Origin: Limnoperna fortunei
Lineage: Eukaryota > Mollusca > Bivalvia > Mytilida > Modiolidae
Assembly: GCA_944474755.1 (NCBI GenBank)
Contig: OX104123.1
Coordinates: forward strand, 66,147,898 to 66,211,897
Direction of reading: 5' to 3'
Length of the DNA: 64,000 nucleotides
The position numbers and the translations under genes were made by a program. Positions 29,890 through 41,086 of the stretch are shown piece after piece. The notes beneath the pieces are model-generated. The model worked only from the letters and a program-made list of their open reading frames with translations. It was not told the origin of the DNA and ran no database searches. Positions within the stretch are counted from its first letter, which is position 1. Each line of letters begins with the position of its first letter.

Positions 29890-32800
29890 TGGGTACAATA
29901 ATACAATGGAATTGTCGAGGTCTTAAGATTAATTTTCTGGAAATTACATTATTAGTTCAAGCCTTTCTTCCTATTGCATTTTGCCTCCAAGAATCCCACC
30001 TAAAGCGAAGTGATAACATATCTTTAAAAAACTACTCTATATACAGCACATATGTAGACGAGAATGATAGAGCTGCTGGCGGCTCTACCATTCTTGTAAA
30101 AGATCAAGTTCTACATAGCCCTGTAGATCTCAACACTGATCTTCAGGCGGTTGCTGTTAGAATATCATTAGACAAAACAATTACTTTATGCTCTGTGTAT
30201 ATACCACCGAATTCTTCATTAAATTTAAATCAGTTGAAACACCTTACTGATCAGTTACCAGCCCCATATATATTATTTGGGGACTTCAACGCACACAACC
30301 CTCTATGGGGTAGTAACACATTAAACGAAAAAGGTAAAATTATTGAAGGCTTAATGAATCGGGAGGATCTGTGTATTTTTAATGATGGAACCAATACATA
30401 TTTACATCCTGGGAATGGATCATATTCGGCTATTGATCTTACAATAGCAGATCCTTCTCTGTTGCCCGATTTCTCATGGAAAGTCCATGACGATCTCTGT
30501 GGCAGTGATCACTTTCCCATTCTCTTGGAATCTTTACACTCTTCAAACACAGAACGAGTCGCTCGGTATAAATTTGGCAAGGCCAATTTGCCTCTATTTG
30601 AACAACTCTGTATAGAACGACTCAACTCGGATACTTTTGAAACCATTTCTGATCCAATTTTAAAATTCAATGAAACACTTATTTCAATTGCTGATGAAAC
30701 AATTCCTAAGACCTCGACAAATCCAAAACATCCTAGTAAACCATGGTTCGATGACAGCTGTGAGGACGCTATTAAAGACCGGAAAAAGGCCGAACGACGC
30801 TTTAATAAACACCCAACTCAAAATAATCTTAACCATTTCCGAATTTTTCGAGCGAAAGCTCGCAGGGTAACGAAACAAAGACGACGCACCTCTTGGCGTA
30901 ACTTTGTTTCTAAATTAAATAACCATACCCCTATGAATAAAATTTGGAACATGATTCGTAAAATTAAAGGTAAAAACAGTAAAGCCAATGTCCATCATTT
31001 AAAGGATGGACAAGACTTGTTAACATCAGAGTCAGACATGTCAAATAAATTGGCCGAAACATTTGCAACACACTCCTCTGCTGAAAATTGTCATCCCGAT
31101 TTTCAGCGGATCAAAATTCAAAAAGAAAAATCAAAACTTAATTTCCAGTCAAAAAATTTAGAAGATTATAATAAACCTTTTTCTTTGGAAGAGCTACACA
31201 ATTCTTTGAACAAATCTCACGATACAGCATGTGGTCCAGATGACATACATTATCAACTTCTCAAACATCTGCCACAATCGTCTCTCCAAAGTCTTCTGAA
31301 TTTTCTTAACAACATTTGGGAAACGGGTGACTTACCATCTATTTGGAAAATGGCCACTGTTGTGCCTATTCCAAAACCAGGAAAAGATCACTCGGAAGCG
31401 TCCAACTATCGGCCTATAGCCCTCACAAGCTGTCTTTGTAAAACCATGGAAAGGATGATCAATGATCGCCTTGTCTGGTTTTTAGAATCAAACAACCTTC
31501 TGTCCAATATCCAATGTGGATTTAGACAAGGGCGAAGTACCCTAGATCATCTGGTGCGTTTCGAAACATACATAAGAAACGCATTTGCCAATAATGAACA
31601 TGTGGTGTCGATCTTTTTCGATCTAGAAAAAGCTTACGACACAACATGGAAATATGGCATTTTAAAAGATCTTTTTGATATAGGGTTGAAAGGTACCCTT
31701 CCTACCTTCATTTCAAATTTTTTGTCTGATAGAGAATTTAAAGTTCGTGTGAATTCAACTCTATCTGACCCTTTTGAACAAGAAATGGGTGTTCCTCAAG
31801 GTAGCATCCTTTCTGTTACTTTATTCAGTATTAAAATTAATAGCCTTGCTCAAGTCTTGAAAGATAATATTGATGGTTCTCTTTATGTTGACGATTTTTT
31901 AATTTGTTATCGAGGAAAAAACATGAATAATATTGAACGCCAACTGCAGTTATGTTTAAATAGAATAGAGAAATGGGCGATGGAGAATGGTTTTAAATTC
32001 TCCACTGGAAAAACAGTTGGGATGCATTTTTGTAATAAACGAAAGATGCATCCTGATCCCGAATTAAGATTGTATAATAATCCCATCAAAATTGTAAAAG
32101 AAACTACTTTTCTTGGTCTGATATTTGATTCAAGACTAACCTTTCTACCCCATATCAAAATGTTAAAAAATAAATGCTTAAAGGCATTAGATATTTTAAA
32201 AGTCGTTGCCAGCACCGACTGGGGTGCTGAATGCGATGTTTTACTTAATCTATATAGATCGCTGGTTCGATCTAAATTGGATTATGGTTGTTTTATCTAT
32301 GGTTCTGCTCGCAAGTCATATGTCAAAATCCTTGATACTATACACCATCAAGGATTGCGACTATGCCTTGGAGCTTTCAGAACCACGCCTGTTGAAAGTT
32401 TGTTTGTAGAAGCAAACGAGACTTCTTTGTATCAAAGAAGAATAAAGCTCGCTTTGCAATATGCAACCAAATTAAAAGCATATCCTAACAACCCCGCCCA
32501 CGACTGTGTTTTCAAACCTCTTTATCAAAACATTTTCGAAAAACATCCAAACAAAATTCAACCTTTTGGCCTCCGCATTAAATCTCATTTGGAAAATTCC
32601 GGTATAAATTTAGATGAAATTGCTGCAATCGAAATTCCACATAATCCCCCGTGGTTAAACCCCAAACCGATATTTATTTATGATCTAAGAAAACATAAAA
32701 AGTCAGACACAAACCCTCTAATAATACAACAGCATTTTGCAGAAATAAAATCTTGTTACCCTCACTATAGTACTATTTATACAGACGGGTCAAAAGACGA

Positions 32801-33569
32801 CGATAAAGTTGCCTCAGCCGCTGTCTTCGGAGAGCGTGTTGAAACTCGTCGTCTCCCGTCTGCCTCATCCGTATTTACTGCTGAGGCGCAAGCTATTCTT
32901 CTTGCCATGAAAATAGGTGCTTCGTCAGACGAGTGCAAATTTATTATCTGCTCAGATTCCCTCTCGTGTCTACTTGCTATTCAAAATTTCAAAATTAAAA
33001 ACCATTATATTTTGAAAATAATTGAAATTTACAAATCTCTAAAAGCTGTGGGAAAAGAGGTTTTGTTTTTCTGGATCCCAAGTCACGTTGGAATCCAAGG
33101 GAACACAGTCGTGGATCAGGAGGCAAAGAATGCCCTTAAGAATAATATTATAAACTGTGATATTCCTTTTACTGATTTTAAACCAATAATTTTAAAATAT
33201 ATTTCTAGTTTGTGGCAGAGTGGTTGGGATCTACAAGTTCATAATAAACTTCATGAGATCCAGCCACTACTGCACACAAGTAATTTTAAAAGTTTTAGAA
33301 GTCGCAGAGACCAAGTTGTTTTAACACGGTGTCGTCTTGGTCATACCAGGACGACACATAGTTATATTTTAAATAATGAGCCACGACCCGAATGTGTGCC
33401 ATGCAACAGTCCATACACCATCAAGCATGTCTTGATGGACTGTGTGGACGTGGCCCACATTCGGGAACGTTTCTATTCTGTAGATACGTTTTTTAACTTA
33501 TTTAAAACTGTCGCAGGCGACACAATTTTAAAGTTCTTGAAAGAAATTAATTTATATAGCAAAATTTAA
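29889..33569 (+). CDS. LINE copy 2 ORF2: endonuclease, reverse transcriptase, RNase H (intact)
   Basis: 1226 codons without interruption. The APE-type endonuclease spans residues 1 to about 215, with Glu35 (CLQESH), Asp132/Asn134 (GDFNAH) and Ser206-Asp207-His208. The reverse transcriptase is central, with the YVDD active site at 666-669. RNase H has Asp966 (TDGS), Glu999, Asp1023, His1066 (PSHVG) and Asp1076. The C-terminal zinc motif is C1169-x2-C-x7-H-x4-C1185. The protein nicks target DNA and copies the LINE RNA onto it. The start is the ATG of the TAATG overlap with the ORF1 stop, conserved in copies 1 and 3. Every catalytic residue I looked for is present, so enzymatic activity is possible. 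Confidence 0.95.
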   Translation: MGTIIQWNCRGLKINFLEITLLVQAFLPIAFCLQESHLKRSDNISLKNYSIYSTYVDENDRAAGGSTILVKDQVLHSPVDLNTDLQAVAVRISLDKTITLCSVYIPPNSSLNLNQLKHLTDQLPAPYILFGDFNAHNPLWGSNTLNEKGKIIEGLMNREDLCIFNDGTNTYLHPGNGSYSAIDLTIADPSLLPDFSWKVHDDLCGSDHFPILLESLHSSNTERVARYKFGKANLPLFEQLCIERLNSDTFETISDPILKFNETLISIADETIPKTSTNPKHPSKPWFDDSCEDAIKDRKKAERRFNKHPTQNNLNHFRIFRAKARRVTKQRRRTSWRNFVSKLNNHTPMNKIWNMIRKIKGKNSKANVHHLKDGQDLLTSESDMSNKLAETFATHSSAENCHPDFQRIKIQKEKSKLNFQSKNLEDYNKPFSLEELHNSLNKSHDTACGPDDIHYQLLKHLPQSSLQSLLNFLNNIWETGDLPSIWKMATVVPIPKPGKDHSEASNYRPIALTSCLCKTMERMINDRLVWFLESNNLLSNIQCGFRQGRSTLDHLVRFETYIRNAFANNEHVVSIFFDLEKAYDTTWKYGILKDLFDIGLKGTLPTFISNFLSDREFKVRVNSTLSDPFEQEMGVPQGSILSVTLFSIKINSLAQVLKDNIDGSLYVDDFLICYRGKNMNNIERQLQLCLNRIEKWAMENGFKFSTGKTVGMHFCNKRKMHPDPELRLYNNPIKIVKETTFLGLIFDSRLTFLPHIKMLKNKCLKALDILKVVASTDWGAECDVLLNLYRSLVRSKLDYGCFIYGSARKSYVKILDTIHHQGLRLCLGAFRTTPVESLFVEANETSLYQRRIKLALQYATKLKAYPNNPAHDCVFKPLYQNIFEKHPNKIQPFGLRIKSHLENSGINLDEIAAIEIPHNPPWLNPKPIFIYDLRKHKKSDTNPLIIQQHFAEIKSCYPHYSTIYTDGSKDDDKVASAAVFGERVETRRLPSASSVFTAEAQAILLAMKIGASSDECKFIICSDSLSCLLAIQNFKIKNHYILKIIEIYKSLKAVGKEVLFFWIPSHVGIQGNTVVDQEAKNALKNNIINCDIPFTDFKPIILKYISSLWQSGWDLQVHNKLHEIQPLLHTSNFKSFRSRRDQVVLTRCRLGHTRTTHSYILNNEPRPECVPCNSPYTIKHVLMDCVDVAHIRERFYSVDTFFNLFKTVAGDTILKFLKEINLYSKI

Positions 33570-33800
33570 TTTCACTATTAATTGTGAAGATTGATACTTT
33601 TTATTGTTTTAACTACCATTTTTATCTGTATATATATTCTCATATTATTGTATGAGATCAAGTTTTAGTATAAAAGGGAGGCATGACGTACTACTAATTT
33701 AAAATACTAACAACTTAAAAATTATAATTTTTACGTCCTGAATATAGCTGAAATATTGCTTGCTGGACGTTAAACAACAAATAATCAATCAATCAATCAG

Positions 33801-34469
33801 AACAGACCGCTAGATATAAATTTAACAAGGCAAATTGGCCCCTAATTGAAGAACTCTGTAAGGAGCGACTTCAATCAGAGACTTTTCATGACATCTCTGA
33901 TCCAATTTTTATATTTAATGAAACTCTTATTTCAATTGCTGACGATACGATTCCTAAGACCTCGACAAATCCAAAACATCCTAGTAAACCATGGCTTGAT
34001 GATGACTGTAAGGACGCTATAAAAGATCGGAAAAAAGCTGAACGACGCTTCAATAAACATCCAACCCAAAATAATCTTAACGAATTCCGAATTTTTCGAG
34101 CGAAGGCTCGCAGGGTAACGAAAGAAAAAAGACGGACCTCGAAACTAAATAACCATACCCGAATGAGTAAAATGTGGAATATGATCCGTAAAATTAAAGG
34201 AAAAAATAGCAAGACTAATGTCCATCATTTAAAAGATGGTCAAGACTTATTAACATCGGAATCAGACATATCAAACAAATTAGCTGAAACTTTTGCAAAA
34301 CACACATCCGCTGATAATTACCATCCAGATTTTCAGCGAGTCAAAATTCAAAAAGAAAAATCCAAAATAAATTTTCAATTAAAAAATTTAGAAGATTACA
34401 ATAAACCATTTTCTTTGGAAGAACTTAAAATTTCTCTAAACAAATCACATGATACAGTATGTGGTCCAG
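33801..34469 (+). pseudogene. LINE copy 4 ORF2 fragment, 5' side
   Basis: Starts at the residue block RYKFNKANWPLIEELC after the endonuclease domain and runs to the CGPD-like word before RT motif 1. It has a deletion near 34140 relative to copy 2 and frame changes. It ends at the 15-bp duplication CAGTATGTGGTCCAG (34455-34469), where SINE A inserted. Confidence 0.88.
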
Positions 34470-34804
34470 CCCCGTGCGGGATCCGGGTGGCTAAAAGAAT
34501 AGACCGCAGTCGCGCTAGCTTGTCGTAAAAGGCGACTAAATAGCGCCCAGTACCCTGACCGGGGTGTCAGGTCGGTTTGCCTGAAGACCGACTGGGATGT
34601 GTGCCCCAGGTGGTTGAATGGGGTACCCCTGGCAAGCTGGGGTTGTCAGGCCATAATACGGAAAACCTGACCGCAAACCATATTAGTGCACCGTGTTGGG
34701 AAAACTGCCACGTTCCTCGCACGTTAAAGAACGCTGCTGTAGTATTCGCTATGAGTAGGGATTTCGATCCCGCTACAGGAGGCTAAATTGCCCGACTCTA
34801 TCCA

Positions 34805-35693
34805 ACCCCGTGTGGGACCCAGGGCACAGGAGAATAGGCCCACGGCTTCCTCAGCCTGCAGTAAGAGTCTGCTAACAGAGGCAACAATTGCCGTGTGTTG
34901 CGACCCTTGTCGATTACAGGACAGAATATCAGTAGACCGGATAAACGGTCCCGATAACTTACTGAACCCTTACTTTTTCTAGACGGGAAATCGAGTTAGC
35001 CCTGACTTCGATGAATCGGCATGTCACGTCTTGCCCTTTGTGAATCCTTCTCATTTACGCTACTCTATTACATTATTTTTCTTCAAACTGTTCCATGAAA
35101 TGTATTTACCAGTTGATAGATAGCTTCCTTTAAGGATTTAGAAAGAAGGCGGTGGCTGAAGGGCAAAGCTTCCTCAGCTTTATAGAGGCGACATGTTTGC
35201 CGTGTGTTGCAACCCGTGATGGTGGAGGAAGGGATCCTGGTGGTTGAGAGATCACTCTCTGCTGCATCCATTAGTGCGGGTCAGCGGGTTTGATTTTCAA
35301 TACACCACTTTGGCCCTGACTTCAACTAGACGGGAGGCCGGATAGACCCGGTTCGGTCAATCGGCTGGTCACGCCGAGCACTTAACAAGCTTGTCTTCAT
35401 TCTTCTTTTCACTTGATTATATCGTATGTATCTTAGTAGCAAAGTTATACAGTTACAAGCTGTTAAGAAAGCGGTGGCTAATGGGTCAATCGAGTAGATG
35501 TAATTTCGAACGGTTGTTTCGCCAGTTAAGTCTGGCACGAAGCTTGCGTTCCTTAAGAAATTCATCTATTTGAGTATACCGCCCTTGGAACACCTGATGC
35601 TTTCTGCTGGTGATCCGCAGACACAAAGCATCGCCCCTGTTGGCACTCCGTGGCGGGTGGGTGACAAGGGTGGTGAAACGCATTCTTTGCATC
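34805..35693 (+). promoter_or_regulatory. LINE copy 3 5' UTR with two related units
   Basis: Two degenerate units with a spacing of about 320 bp (around 34845 and 35168) share GCTTCCTCAGC, AGAGGCAAC/AGAGGCGAC, TGCCGTGTGTTGC, CCCTGACTTC, TAGACGGGA and AATCGGC-x2-GTCACG. Repeated leader units are promoter monomers in some LINEs. Promoter activity here is inferred. Confidence 0.65.
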
Positions 35694-37014
35694 ATGGCTT
35701 CCGATGCACCTTTAATTCAAACAAGTTCCAAAAAACGAAAAAATGAAATTCCGCTTGAAGACATTGTTGATGATGAACACTGGACAAGATTTATTGTATT
35801 AACTAGTAAGGATTTAAACAAACCTTTATGTAAAGTTTCTCCCTTTGTCATAGAAAAAACCATCAAGGCTTGTGCAGGAGACGTTAAAAACGTCACTAAA
35901 ATGAAATCTGGCTCTTTACTTATTGAAGTTTCTAAAAAACAGCAATCCGTAAATTTATTACAACTGCATAAAATTTTAGATTTGGAAATTACATCAACGC
36001 CTCACAGAACATTAAATTCCTGTCAGGGTATTATTCATTACAGAGACGATGATCTCTCTGAACTGACAGATGAAGAAATTTGTCTTGAACTGAAGCCTCA
36101 GGGTGTTACAAAAGTAAAAAGATTTATTGCAAAAAGACAAAATCAACAAATTAAACTTAATACCTTTCTTTTAAATTTCAATACTCCATCTGTCCCTAAA
36201 TCAATCAAAATTGGACTGTACAATATTAAAGTCAGCGCATACATTCCAAATCCTGTGCGCTGCTTTAAATGTCAGAAATTTGGCCACGGAAAAGGACAAT
36301 GTAGAGGCTCCTTGGTATGCTTTAAATGTGCAGAGGTAGGACATGAGGGCTTTACCTGCACAAATAATCCAAAGTGTGCCAATTGTGGTGAAGCCCACAT
36401 GTCCTCATCCAAGGAGTGTGCTCACTTCAAAAAAGAAAAAGAAATTCAAAAATTAAAAACGGAAAAAATATCACATACCCTGAGGCACGTCGCCTCTTCA
36501 ATTCAAACAAACAATCTCTCGTCTCCTGCATCAACGTCATACGCCAGTGTTGCCAAACGCGTTCTCACTTCTGTTGAAACGCAGACCATCATCACCTGGC
36601 CCATTGACAAACAGGAACCTTCAAAATTACCAGTAAAAACAACAGACAAAATCATTCAATCTTCACGAAAATCTTCATCTTCTCCAACTGCTACATCTTC
36701 AGCACCATCTTCATCATCAGCTAATCCTTCAAGCAGCCCCAAAAAAAAATTCAAAAAATACTATTTCCAATTCAAATTCTTCAAATTCAAATAAAAACAC
36801 AAATCAAAAAGGAGATCGTACTCCTAAACTGCTGCGGGATCCCATTAAGGTCCACAACAGATTTGGAAGTCTAGATCATCTAGACACCACTATCTGGGGC
36901 GACCCCATGGATACACTACCCCCAGATACTGGATCTAAAAGTAGATCCCCTAGCAGAAACCGGCGGAATAGCCCCAAAAAACCTGTCAACTATTCCCCTA
37001 TTCTCAGACCATAA
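35694..37014 (+). pseudogene. LINE copy 3 ORF1 (gag-like), one net frameshift
   Basis: The ATG at 35694 is followed by KKRK-type basic residues and the same three zinc knuckles as copy 2 (about 36258-36420). Near 36465 a one-base deletion and a later compensating insertion change about 16 residues. At about 36745 an extra A in AAAAAAAAATTC ends the frame at 36794. Beyond it the normal C-terminus (PKLLRDPIKVHNRFGSLD, TIWGDPMDTLPPD) is in the next frame and stops at TAA 37012-37014, overlapping the ORF2 ATG. Confidence 0.9.
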
Positions 37015-40000
37015 TGGATACAATAATACAATGGAATTGTCGAGGTCTTAAGATTAATTTTCTTGAAATTACTTTATTAGTTCAAGCCTTTCTTCCTGTT
37101 GCATTTTGCCTCCAAGAATCCCACCTAAAACGAAGTGATAAAATATCTTTAAAAAACTATTCTATATACAGCACATATGTAGAAGAGAATGATAGAGCTG
37201 CTGGCGGCTCTACCATTCTTGTAAAAGATCAAGTTCTACATAGCCCTGTAGATCTCAACACTGATCTGCAGGCGGTTGCTGTTAGAATATCATTAGACAA
37301 AACAATTACTTTATGCTCTGTGTATATACCACCGAATTCTTCATTAAATCTAAATCAGTTGAAACATCTTACTGATCAGTTACCAGCCCCATATATATTA
37401 TTTGGGGACTTCAACGCACACAACCCTCTATGGGGTAGTAACACAATTAACGAAAAAGGTAAAATTATTGAAGGCTTAATGAATCAGGAAGATCTGTGTA
37501 TTTTTAATGATGGAACCAATACATATTTGCATCCTGGGAATGGATCATATTCGGCTATTGATTTTACAATAGCAGATCCTTCTCTGTTGCCCGATTTCTC
37601 ATGGAAAGTCCATGACGATCTCTGTGGCAGTGATCACTTTCCCATTATCTTGGAATCTTTACACTCTTCAAACACAGAAAGATTCGCTCGGTATAAATTT
37701 GGCAAGGCCAATTGGCCTCTATTTGAACAACTCTGTATAGAGCGACTTAACTCGGATGCTTTTGAAGCTGTTTCTGATCCAATTTTAAAATTCAATGAAA
37801 CACTTATTTCAATTGCTGATGAAACAATTCCTAAGACCTCGACAAATCCAAAACATCCTAGTAAACCATGGTTCGATGACAGCTGTGATGACGCTATTAA
37901 AGACCGGAAAAAAGCCGAACGACGCTTTAATAAACACCCAACTCAAAATAATCTTAACCATTTCCGAATTTTTCGAGCGAAAGCTCGCAGGGTAACGAAA
38001 CAAAGACGACGCACCTCTTGGCGTAACTTTGTTTCTAAACTAAATAACCATACCCCCATGAATAAAATTTGGAACATGATTCGTAAAATTAAAGGTAAAA
38101 ACAGTAAAGCAAATGTCCATCATTTAAAGGATGGACAAGACTTGTTAACATCAGAGTCAGATATATCTAACAAATTGGCCGAAACATTTGCAAAACACTC
38201 GTCCGCTGAAAATTATCATCCCGATTTTCAGCGTATCAAAACTCAAAAAGAAAAATCAAAACTTAATTTCCAGTCAAAAAATCTAGAAGATTACAACAAA
38301 CCTTTTTCTATGGAAGAACTAAAAACCTCTTTGAACAAATCTCACGATACAGCATGTGGTCCAGATGACATCCATTATCAACTTCTCAAACATCTGCCAC
38401 AATCTTCTCTCCAATGCCTTTTGAATCTTCTTAACAACATTTGGGAAACGGGTGACTTGCCATCTATTTGGAAAATGGCCACTGTTGTGCCTATTCCAAA
38501 ACCAGGAAAAGATCACTCGGAAGCGTCAAACTATCGTCCTATAGCCCTCACAAGCTGTCTTGTAAAACCATGGAAAGGATGATCAATGATCGCCTTGTCT
38601 GGTTTTTAGAATCCAACAATCTACTTTCTAATATTCAATGTGGTTTCAGACAAGGGCGAAGTACCCTAGATCATCTTGTACGTTTCGAAACGTATATTCG
38701 AAACGCCTTTGCAAAAAATGAGCATGTTGTGTCTATCTTTTTCGATTTAGAAAAAGCGTATGACACAACATGGAAATATGGTATTTTAAAAAATCTTTTT
38801 GATATGGGGTTGAAAGGTAGACTTCCTACCTTTATTTCAAGCTTTTTATCTGACAGAGAATTTAAAGTTAGGGTCAATTCTACTTTATCGGACCATTTTG
38901 AACAGGAAATGGGTGTTCCACAGGGAAGCATCCTTTCTGTCACTTTATTTAGTATCCAAATTAATAGCCTTGCTCAAGTTTTAAAAGATAATATTGATGG
39001 TTCTCTTTATGTTGACGACTTCCTCATATGTTACCGAGGAAAAAACATGAATAATATTGAACGTCAACTGCAGTTATGTTTAAATAGAATAGAGAAATGG
39101 GCAATGGAAAATGGTTTTAAATTCTCCACTGCAAAAACCGTTGGGATGCATTTTTGTAATAAACGAAAGATGCATCCTGACCCCGAATTAAAATTGCATA
39201 ATAATCCTATCAAAATTGTAAAAGAAACTACTTTTCTTGGTCTCATATTTGATTCAAGGCTAACCTTTCTACCCCATATCAAAATGTTAAAAAATAAATG
39301 CCTTAAAGCATTAGATATTTTAAAAGTCGTATCCAGTACCGACTGGGGTGCTGAGTGCGATGTTTTACTGAATCTTTACAGATCGCTGGTTCGATCTAAA
39401 TTGGATTACGGTTGCTTTATTTATGGTTCTGCTCGCAAGTCATATGTCAAAATCCTTGATACTATACACCATCAGGGATTGCGACTATGTCTTGGAGCTT
39501 TTAGAACCACACCTGTAAATAGTTTATATGTAGAAGCAAACGAGCCTTCTTTGTATCAAAGAAGGATAAAGCTCGCTTTGCAATATGCAACAAAATTGAA
39601 GGCTTATCCTGGCAACCCCGCCCACGACTGTGTTTTCAAACCTCTTTATCAAAACATTTTTGAAAAGCATGCAAACAAAATTCAACCTTTTGGCATCAGA
39701 ATAAAACCTCATTTGAAAAATTCTGGTATAAATTTAGATGAAATTGCTGCTATTGAAATTCCTCATAACCCACCATGGTTAAACCCCAAACCGGTATTTA
39801 TTTTTGACCTTAGAAACCATAAAAATTCTGACACAAACCCTTTAATTATTCAACAACACTTTGCAGAAATAAAATCTAACTATACTGGCCATTCTGCAAT
39901 TTATACAGATGGATCGAAGGACGGCGATAAAGTTGCAACGGCCGCTGTCTTTGGAGTGCGTGTTGAAACTCGCCGTCTTCCTTCCGCTTCTTCTGTATAT

Positions 40001-40693
40001 AGTGCAGAAGCGCAAGCTATCCTTCTTGCATTAAAAATTATTGCTTCGTCAGATGAGAATAAATTTATTATCTGCTCCGATTCTTTGTCATGTCTTCAGG
40101 CAATTGAAAATTCTAAAATTAAAAATCCATTTATTTTAAAAATAATTCAAATTTATAAATCGCTGACAACTTTAGGTAAAGAGGTTGTGTTCTTCTGGAT
40201 TCCCAGTCATGTGGGAATCCATGGAAACACAGTCGTCGACAGGGAAGCTAAGAATGCCTTACATAATGACATAATTAATTGTAAAATACCTTTCACTGAT
40301 TTTAAATCATTTATTCTAAAATATATTTTTAATACATGGCAGAGTGGTTGGGATCTGGAAGTTCACAATAAACTTCACGAGATCCAACCACATCTGCATC
40401 AAAGTAATTTTAAATCATATAAAAGTCGTAGAGACAAAGTGGTTTTATCCAGGTGTCGTCTTGGTCATACCAGGACGACACATAGTTATATTTTAAATAA
40501 CGAGCCACGACCCGAATGTGTGCCATGCAACACCCCATACACCATTAAGCATGTTTTAGTGGACTGTGTGGATGTGGCACACATTCGGGGACGTTTCTAT
40601 AGTGTAGATTCATATTTTAATTTATTTAAAACTGTCGCAGGCGACACAATTTTAAAGTTTTTAAAAGAAATTAATTTGTATTGTAAAATTTAA
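37014..40693 (+). pseudogene. LINE copy 3 ORF2, single 1-base deletion
   Basis: Same domain order as copy 2: endonuclease, RT with YVDD near 39010, RNase H and C-terminal zinc motif. One base is missing at about 38563-38566 (CTGTCTTGTAAAACC against CTGTCTTTGTAAAACC in copy 2). This gives two overlapping frames, 37014-38582 and onward to 40693. The total length is exactly one base shorter than the copy 2 ORF2. All catalytic words are otherwise kept. Confidence 0.94.
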
Positions 40694-41086
40694 TATATCT
40701 GAGAATTTGTTATGCTTCATACATTTTATTGTTTTAATTATTTTTTTTATCTGTATATACTCTCATATTATTGTATGAGATCATGTTTTAATCCTAAGGA
40801 TTGGAAGTTCTAATAATGAAATTATGATTCTTTTTACGTCCTGAATATAGCTGAAATATTGCTAGCTGGACGTTAAACAACAATCAATCAATCAATCAAC
40901 CGACTCTATCCATCCTCCCATTTGCCAGTGGCAATCTAAAATTCGTTACCCCTATTTTTCCTTGTGTCCCATCCCATTTTCATTCATCATTTCATGTTCA
41001 TTTTATCATCCATTTCATGTTCATCCCATGAATATAGCTGAAATATTGCTGCTCGGGCGTTAAACACCATTAATCAATCAATCAAT

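Larger units (their letters stand above)
27754..33800 (+). mobile_element. I-group LINE, copy 2 (ORF2 intact)
   Basis: Starts in the leader at GGCCGGGTAAACGG, about 150 bp inside the family 5' end, so it is slightly 5' truncated. The order is leader (27754-28516), ORF1 (from 28517), ORF2 (29889-33569), 3' UTR with the conserved CCTGAATATAGCTGAAATAT tail core at about 33735, and an (AATC)n end at about 33800. ORF1 is frameshifted, so the copy is probably not autonomous, but its ORF2 could act in trans. By eye it is close to copy 3 and clearly less decayed than copy 4. Confidence 0.95.
34805..40899 (+). mobile_element. I-group LINE, copy 3 (full length, 6.1 kb)
   Basis: Complete element inserted in the SINE A, flanked by the perfect 13-bp duplication CCGACTCTATCCA at 34792-34804 and 40900-40912. 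The order is leader (34805-35693), ORF1 (35694-37014), ORF2 (37014-40693), 3' UTR, tail core at about 40842 and (AATC)n. A few single-base indels are the only obvious defects. It defines the family's full length: 6095 bp. Confidence 0.96.
34470..41086 (+). mobile_element. SINE family A inserted in LINE copy 4, itself split by LINE copy 3
   Basis: Head and middle are 34470-34804 and the 3' part is 40913-41086, 509 bp in total, matching the 508-bp copy at 12411. It is flanked by the 15-bp direct repeat CAGTATGTGGTCCAG at 34455-34469 and 41087-41101. The head starts CCCCGTGCGGGATCCGGGTG. The 3' part has CCTCCCATTTGCCAGTGGCA, the GAATATAGCTGAAATATTGC core and (AATC)n. Confidence 0.93.
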
